Below are positions 58,431 to 64,000 of a stretch of 64,000 nt of DNA, in pieces. The notes under the pieces are model-generated. The model saw nothing but the letters and a program-made list of their open reading frames with translations, did no database searches and was not told the origin of the DNA. The stretch spans positions 16,366,687-16,430,686 of the forward strand of contig OZ026522.1 of assembly GCA_964019695.1 (NCBI GenBank), read 5' to 3'. This stretch comes from Loripinus fragilis (Eukaryota; Mollusca; Bivalvia; Lucinida; Lucinidae). The stretch's first letter is position 1. The number at the start of each line of letters is the position of its first letter. A program made the position numbers and the translations under genes.

Positions 58431-58985
58431 CCTTCCTTGTCCACTAACAAATAGTATGAAAGAGTGGTTCTGTTGAAACACACACGAGATGCACTACACG
58501 CATGTTTTAAATGAAATGATATATATTAGTATTTGCGCAGTCTAGTCAGAGCCATCCGACCTACTCACATACAATAGTATGAAAGGGTGTTTGGGTTAAG
58601 ACCAAACATTAGATGCATCACATACAAAATTAAAATGTAATAATATATATATTCATATGAGCAGTCTCGTCAGAGCCATCCCTACTCACTTCAAATAGTA
58701 TCAAAGAGTGTGTTTGGTTAAAACCACACACGAGATGCATCACCTGCTTGATTAAAATGGAATATTATAGATATGCATGTGCGCAGTCTCGTCAGAGCCA
58801 TTCCTACTCACTTAAAATAGTACCAAAGAGTGTGCTTGGTTAAAACCACACACGGGATGCATCACATTCTTGATTAAAATGGAATATTATATATTTGCAT
58901 ATGCGCAGTCTCGTGACAGCCATCCCTACTCACATACATATAAAATAGTATGAAAGAGTGTGTTTGGTTAAAACCACACACGAGA
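58395..58985 (+). repeat. About 122-bp tandem repeat, nearly five units
   Basis: The motif GCAGTCTCGTCAGAGCCAT or close variants begin at 58416, 58537, 58661, 58783 and 58905, giving spacings of 121, 124, 122 and 122. Units also share AGTATGAAAGAGTGTG.TTGGTTAAAACCACACACGAGATGCATCAC, read here as two shared blocks. Non-coding; directly downstream of the TRIM-like gene, possibly within an extended 3' UTR. Confidence 0.85.
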
Positions 58986-58987
58986 CG

Positions 58988-59194
58988 CATCGCTGGCATT
59001 TTGATAAATGTAGACTCAGCCCAGCCTGTATAGCCTCCATTAAAGCTTAGAAACTGCACATTCTGTTTGGCAGTAATATAATATTCAAGCAACTCGTAAA
59101 AGCTCTGCTCAGACTGCGTGTATGCTCAGGCTGATCTGAGCCTTGGCTTGTCGCACATACCACATTGATCGATATCTAGCGTCGCGGCTCATAT
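58988..59194. mobile_element. R1 dispersed TIR element, copy 5
   Basis: Shares with copies at 5.1, 19.7, 25.0 and 26.0 kb the order: GGCA..TTTGACAA end, GTAGACTCAG, CAGCCTCC, ATTCAAGC, CTGATCTGAGCC hairpin, CGCACATACCACATTG, then GTCGCGGCTCA. Internal hairpin GCTCAGACTGCGTGTATGC... is retained. The left terminus is fused to the end of the 122-bp repeat. Confidence 0.7.
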
Positions 59195-59709
59195 TATTCA
59201 TTATTATTTATTATCTATTTTTGAGCCACTTGAAATGATGTGCAGCTAACATGAGCATATATATAAAAGGAGAACAGTCTCAGAAACATCGTGATATTCA
59301 ACGTTGGTGATCGATTATTTAAAAAATACTATAGGCATTTAGTGTATGTGTTGAAATAGAGATTCCTTTTAAAAACAAACTGCCAATTTTCATGGCATGC
59401 AGTTAGAGTGATGTTCATTGAAGGGATGCACAGTGTCTTTAAACAGAATATTATTTCCTTTAGCTGTATCTGCACATCAAATATTTTTGAATTTGCATAT
59501 TATACATTCATGCTTGTGTATTGTGTGTCCGAAGTATGCCTTTAGCTAATAGGATCATTTAAACTTATCATACAAGTGAGATGTTTGACGCTGTCATTGA
59601 CATTAAGGCTAAGTCGTTATATGTTTGCCTAAAAGTGAGACAATTTTGTCGTCGTGCACTGTGACCTGGTAAGATGCTGATCAGCCTGCTCAGCTACATC
59701 TACCATATA

Positions 59710-59910
59710 CAGTAAACCCTGTCTAAAGCGGCCACCTTATAGACGTCTCTAAAATATGTTTTAAGACCGATAATTGCTCAATACAGGTCAACAGCATTGC
59801 GGATTGCTCCCCAGCATTCTGCAATACTTTTGACCTACACTTAGCTACAAACCGTCTTAAAAATCTATATTCTGTCTATTTTGAGTGACCGCTTAAGACT
59901 GGCTTTACTG
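59710..59910. mobile_element. TA-flanked MITE (CAGTAAACC type), copy 1
   Basis: CAGTAAACCCTGTCTAAAGC and GCTTAAGACTGGCTTTACTG are inverted repeats continuing into GGCCACC / AGTGACC. TA lies at 59708-59709 and 59911-59912. 201 bp. Confidence 0.8.
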
Positions 59911-60100
59911 TAAAACTATGCATTCAGGAGAAATAGTGCTAAAACGTTTTATGAATCGGGTGATGATCGGACTGCCCAGATATCTAAACTGATCTATTTA
60001 TATTATTCATGCAACAAAATCATTTTCTATCGCGCTCTTGCTTTGTGCACTGTGACCTTGTAAGATAATGATCAGCCTGCTCAGCTACATCTACCATATA

Positions 60101-60351
60101 CAGTAAACCTGCCAAAAGCGGTCACCGTAAAGACGCCCATAAAACTATGTTTCCAAGGCCGATAATTGCTTAACGCACTCAAAATAGACAAAATATAAGC
60201 CTCAAAGTAGAGTGGTAGCTTAGTTCTGGTCAAACGATTGCAGAAGGCTCCCGAGCATTCTGCAATACTTTTGATCTGCACTAAGCTCCCAACCGTCTTA
60301 AAGACCTATATTTTGTCTATTTTGAGTGGCTGCTTTAGACTGGTTTTACTG
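60101..60351. mobile_element. TA-flanked MITE, copy 2 (duplicated with its flanks)
   Basis: CAGTAAACCTGCCAAAAGCG and GCTTTAGACTGGTTTTACTG; TA at 60099-60100 and 60352-60353. Its flanks match those of copy 1, so it arose by segmental duplication, not a second insertion. It has an extra internal AGACAAAATATAAGCCTC stretch. Confidence 0.8.
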
Positions 60352-60479
60352 TAAAAGTATGTATTCAGGAGAATTAGTGTTTGAACGCTTTATGAATCGA
60401 TTAACAAATGTTTTTATCAGACTGCCTGGATGTGCATGCTGGTCTACCAGAGAGGCGTGTGTTGGGGGGGGGGTCTCCA

Positions 60480-60672
60480 ATCATGTATACCCAAACCAGC
60501 ATGCTCAGCTACAAAGTCTACCGAGAACATTTGAATATCGCTTGCAGCAAGTTTATAAAATATCTTTTCCATTTAGTGAAAAACAAAGGCTCTGATCAGA
60601 CTGCACGATTGCGCAGACCGGTTTGATGTTGTTTGTTGTTCACAAACCTTGAATGTTTTCTCGCTTCACGGC
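60480..60672. mobile_element. R2 dispersed element, copy 2
   Basis: GCTACAAAGTCTACCGAGAAC, TTTAGTGAAAAACAAAGGC, the hairpin CTGATCAGACTGCACGATTGC and GTTTTCTCGCTTCACGGCC at the end. A G-run at 60464-60472 adjoins it. 60673-61560 holds nothing recognised. Confidence 0.6.
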
Positions 60673-61565
60673 CTATATGTTAACTCAAGGAAATTAATAT
60701 CCCATTGGCTCTTATGCAAATAGTGCATATTGTGTGACATGATTACATGTAAATAATTACCATTCGTGTGCATTTGCTGTTAAGAATAGAAATAATAATT
60801 ATATCTTCACTTCAAAATGCCATTTTTCATTGACTTAAATGGCGAGCTTCTCAACTATTGTGTTTTGAGAACAGCAGAATCTAGTGCAGAGATTTGGCTA
60901 TTACAATTAATTTGAGCCGCCACTGGCTTCAGCTGCTGTCTGCTCTAATGCGGCGGATCCATTGTTATTGATTTATAGCCGTTGTTTGAGGGGTTCCATT
61001 TTTAGGTTTTAATTGTCCTTTCTAGTCTTGCGGTCATCTCTCTTGGGAAAAGTGGCCTGCTTGCTTGAAAATTCTTGTGGCTGTTGATGTTATTTGGCCC
61101 TTCCTCTGGGTCTACATTTTGTGAGTGTGACATTTTCTAGTCATATTTACGTTTTGCACAAAAAAGTAATGTCCAGAATATCTTTCAAAAGTTTCAAGCT
61201 CTGTAACTTTTAATTAATATGTAACTCAAATTTACTAATAATGTATCGCCTCATTCATGGTACAGAAAGCACAAAAATATGTTGGACAGCCTGAAAAATC
61301 ATAGAAATTTCCCCATAAATTTGAAAATGCATTAACGTCTTTGAAATTCTTGACTTTGTGGAATTATGTTCATAACTGACTGAAAAAATGTAGCGGCACA
61401 CTAACATAGTTTAGTTATGCTCCTAGAAATTGTAAGTGATTTTAGTGAAGATCATATCATTACATTTGCTATACTGAAAGCTGGTTATGTACAGTACCAT
61501 GATATTGATATTTATTATCTACTATGTAATGAAATACAGGAAAATATTGATTAAATATAATGCAT

Positions 61566-61652
61566 ATATTTCACAGCCATGAAAATATAAAAACTTGTAT
61601 TTTCACAGCAGTGAAAATACAAAATTTGATATTTTCATGGGAGAAAAACCAT
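61566..61652. repeat. Palindromic GTGAAAATA / TATTTTCAC cluster
   Basis: ATTTCACAGCCATGAAAATAT...TTGTATTTTCACAGCAGTGAAAATACAA...ATATTTTCATGG, quoted in pieces, forms nested stems centred on TTCACAGCAGTGAA. Confidence 0.6.
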
Positions 61653-61954
61653 AAGATTGGAACTACCTTTTCCTTTTTTCTCAATATGATCTGAGGGAAG
61701 CAATTATTTTTGTTTTCTAATGGAAACAACTATTGGTGTTTCCTATTTCTATGGAAATGTAAACAAAAAGTCAGAGTCACTTAGAAGCTTAATATAAGAA
61801 AGAGCTTTTATAAATTTGTCTGCTACAACTAGAAAATCAAAACAAAAGCTAATGTAAAGTAAGATTCGCTTCTCTTTACCTTAAAAGAACATGGAAAATT
61901 TGTAGATAATAAAAAGAAAATTCAAACGTTTTTTATTAAATATGTCTTTTATTT

Positions 61955-62036
61955 CACTTGTGAAGTGGACAATAATTATATTTCGCCACTCATGAAATAT
62001 AAATATTGTCCATTTCACACATATTTAACAAAAACA
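61955..62036. repeat. Hairpin, arms about 28 bp
   Basis: TTGTGAAGTGGACAATAATT...ATATTTC mirrors GAAATATAAATATTGTCCATTTCACA around GCCACTCAT, shown in part. Confidence 0.65.
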
Positions 62037-62059
62037 TTTGAATACCTCTATGTACTTAA

Positions 62060-62760
62060 CATCATATATCACTTTGTACCAATTATACATGTTTCTGTAT
62101 TCTTTTAAATTGTAAATACTGTAAAACCGGAAATATCGCAAGAATTTTGTTTCCGTGAATAGTGTTAAAAGACATTCTTGCGGCGCTAAGACATTGCAAC
62201 AAGTGCATGATTTACCTATATCAGTAAACAACAGAGTGATTTCACCATTTGGCGAGGATTTCATTTTCGCGAAGTTTCGCGAAAATAAAACCCTCGTGAT
62301 AATTTCCGAAATTGCAGTAGTAGGTTGTAGTGTCTTATAGAATATTTACAATGAACTTTTGTATATTGGGAATAGTGTCCTGTGTAATTTTTAGTGTATA
62401 TCATCACTGTAATTCACTGCATTATGTTATGGTATAAATGGTGAAGTACAATATCTTGATGTGTATTGGTATATAATTAACATCAAATATCACTTTGTAC
62501 CAATTATACATGTTTCTGTATTCTTTTAAATTGTAAATACTGTAAATCCGGAAATTTTGGCAGTTTTTTTTTTCGCAAACAGCTTTCAAATTGAAAGACA
62601 TTTTTTGCGGCGCTAAAAGTTTGCGACTAGTGCATAATTTACCTTTATCAGTAATGGACAGAGTGATTTCGCCATTTTGCGAGGATTTCATTTTCAAGAA
62701 ACTTCGCATATTTTTGTATATTGGGAAAAGTGTCATGCGTAATGTTTAACGCATATCATC
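62060..62760 (+). repeat. Tandem duplication, offset 421 bp
   Basis: CACTTTGTACCAATTATACA begins near 62071 and 62491. Both units then run through TGTAAATACTGTAAA.CCGGAAAT, GACATT.TTGCGGCGCTAA, GTGCAT.ATTTACCT and GCGAGGATTTCATTTTC. The second unit is more diverged inside. Short reading frames here are not conserved between the units. Confidence 0.85.
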
Positions 62761-62809
62761 ACTGTTATTCACTTCATAACGAACGTTATGTGAAAAATGG
62801 GCCTGGCCC

Positions 62810-63250
62810 CGAGGTTATAAAGCTTTTTTCATGCTCAACTCAACTGAGAGTGAAATTTCAACTGCTCATAAAAATAAAATATCGACAACTAAAGAAGCTT
62901 CTATCAGATGTTGTATTTATCATGCTCATAAATGTTAAAATGCCAACATTTGTGGGCATTTTAACATCTATGAGCAGGATAAATTTTGTACTCACCTGAG
63001 TCGAGCATGAAAAAGTTATAACCTTGGGATCTTGTCATGCTCAACTCAACTGAGAGTGAAATTTCAACTTCTCAAAAATTATAAAAAACCGACAACTAAA
63101 GAGGCTTCTTACTTTAAGTCTATCAGATGTTGTATTTATCATGCTAATAAATGTTAAAAATGCCAACATTTGTTGGTATTTTAAAATTTATGAGCAGGAT
63201 AAATTTTGTACTCAGCTGAGTTGAGTATGAAAAAAAGTTTATAACCTTGA
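62810..63250. repeat. Two tandem copies of an inverted-repeat element (ATGCTCAACTCAACTGAG type)
   Basis: Unit starts at 62831 and 63037 with ATGCTCAACTCAACTGAGAG. Each has the counter-end CTCA.CTGAGT.GAG.ATGAAAAA..TTATAACCTTG and a central palindrome (AATGTTAAAATGCCAAC / GGGCATTTTAACAT). The first copy's opening GGTTATAAAGCTTTTTTC pairs with AAAAGTTATAACC. Confidence 0.8.
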
Positions 63251-63482
63251 TGGCTTGTCTCAAGACGACCTGTTCTTTGGGTTTCTGACAAAGCGAGTTT
63301 CAAACCAGTCTCTACAGCTGCACAGACTAGATAACACATTGACATATCAACTGTATTAAGTTAACATGTGATACTTTCCACAAAAAATAGCAAAGGCGCT
63401 GATCAGACTGCGCGAATGCGTAGGCTGGTCTGCACTTTTGTTGTTTGTAAACCCCCGAAGACAGGTTTTACTGTGTCGAACC
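63246..63482. mobile_element. R2 dispersed element, copy 3
   Basis: CAAAGCGAGTTTCAAACCAGT, CTACAGCTGCACAGACTAG, GGCGCTGATCAGACTGCGCG and CCCGAAGACAGGTTTTACTG match the 48955-49171 element. Inverted termini are degenerate. Confidence 0.65.
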
Positions 63483-64000
63483 CCAAATATGCTATCAACA
63501 CACAAACATAAAATTTCATGCAGCAACGTCAGATGTAATGTCAACGTCTATGACAACAATTGTATAGGGTGTTCAAATTTGATGTTACATAGTAAGTGCA
63601 GAGTTATTAGGAAAAAGACCAAAAGGACAGTACAGTACTGCCAAACAGTTAAATGGGCCAATAGGGTTTGAAATTGTATTAAAATTGGGAAAATGTCATC
63701 TTTTTAGATGAATCCACACTCTAATCTTATTTCTTTTGCAAACTTATTCTCATCTGGTGTCTGAAACACGAATAAATTTATCCACAATACATTGATGGAT
63801 GGTAAAAATCCACTTGAATTGTATTGAGGGGACTATCTCGTAACGTTTTAAGGGGTCTCTAGCTTGTAACTGAAACTATCATCAGTAAGACACATACCAG
63901 GATAATATCAAAAGCATATAAAACGCCAATATAAAGGCACTATGCCCCAAGCATTCAACAAGTTAACACACATTGCAACAGCTCTTTACTAGATTCGCGC
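63483..64000. other. Unassigned end of window
   Basis: AT-rich; a 77-residue plus-strand frame (63438-63671) has cysteines (CSNVRCNVNVYDNNCIGCSN) that superficially suggest a zinc-binding fragment. It begins inside the R2 element. I do not call a gene. Confidence 0.3.

Larger units (their letters stand above)
59645..60400 (+). repeat. Tandem segmental duplication (offset 391-441 bp), each unit containing a MITE
   Basis: GTGCACTGTGACCT.GTAAGAT, GATCAGCCTGCTCAGCTACATC and TATGAATCGGGTGA/TATGAATCGATTAA occur in both units. The left borders differ by 391 bp and the right by 441, because the second MITE has about 50 extra internal bases. Confidence 0.85.

Noticed and set aside
63438..63671. Cysteine-rich 77-residue frame as a zinc-finger fragment
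   Set aside because: Starts inside the R2 repeat and the cysteine spacing fits no family I recognise.

Overview
This is a eukaryotic, intron-age, repeat-dominated window. The DNA is AT-rich, almost free of long reading frames, and packed with terminal-inverted-repeat elements, SINE-like sequences, minisatellites and a large satellite. Several dispersed families (the CTGATCAGACTGCGC hairpin family, the TTAGCTCACC...GGTGAGCT module followed by TCCGTCCGT, the TACAGTAAACC element) are ones I associate with bivalve mollusc genomes. The single intact gene encodes a RING-less TRIM-like protein of the kind greatly expanded in bivalves. I infer a marine bivalve, perhaps a heterodont clam; this is inference from memory, not a search.

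Layout. 0-5.3 kb: dispersed repeats, the decayed 3' end of a LINE-type retrotransposon (about 2041-2440, minus strand), a foldback repeat, and a 57-bp minisatellite of about 33 units. 5.4-13.9 kb: a satellite built on a 41-bp unit (block A), very homogeneous at 8.5-10.3 kb and interrupted by a 1.8-kb decayed element. 13.9-49.5 kb: six copies or part copies of one non-coding 'spacer' unit (called U here: U-a 13.9, U-b 18.9, U-c 25.4, U-d 30.5, U-e 34.3, U-f 43.6 kb), alternating from U-c onward with satellite blocks B, C, D and F. The U-d/C and U-e/D pairs are long in-register tandem duplicates with a period near 3.9 kb. Because the U copies are paralogous, copies lacking an insertion act as empty sites for copies that carry one. 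This fixes the borders and target duplications of several inserted elements: hAT-like with 8-bp duplications, piggyBac-like with TTAA, and a TA-flanked 790-bp foldback carrying tRNA-like promoter boxes.

49.5-56 kb: more TIR elements, a retro-inserted copy of family X with a 12-bp target duplication, and low-complexity AT-rich DNA. 56.3-58.4 kb: the TRIM-like gene, with a single coding exon directly behind a 3' splice site. Splice site, start codon and surroundings are present twice, 132 bp apart. 58.4-64 kb: a 122-bp tandem repeat downstream of the gene, two tandemly duplicated TA-flanked MITEs, hairpins and short tandem duplications.

I found no operon-like structure, no rRNA, no convincing functional tRNA and no CRISPR. 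No previously undescribed protein system is visible. What merits attention is repeat architecture: precise nested insertions, a dimeric higher-order tandem repeat, a satellite-plus-spacer higher-order array with conserved splice-like motifs, and the duplicated acceptor/start of the TRIM-like gene.
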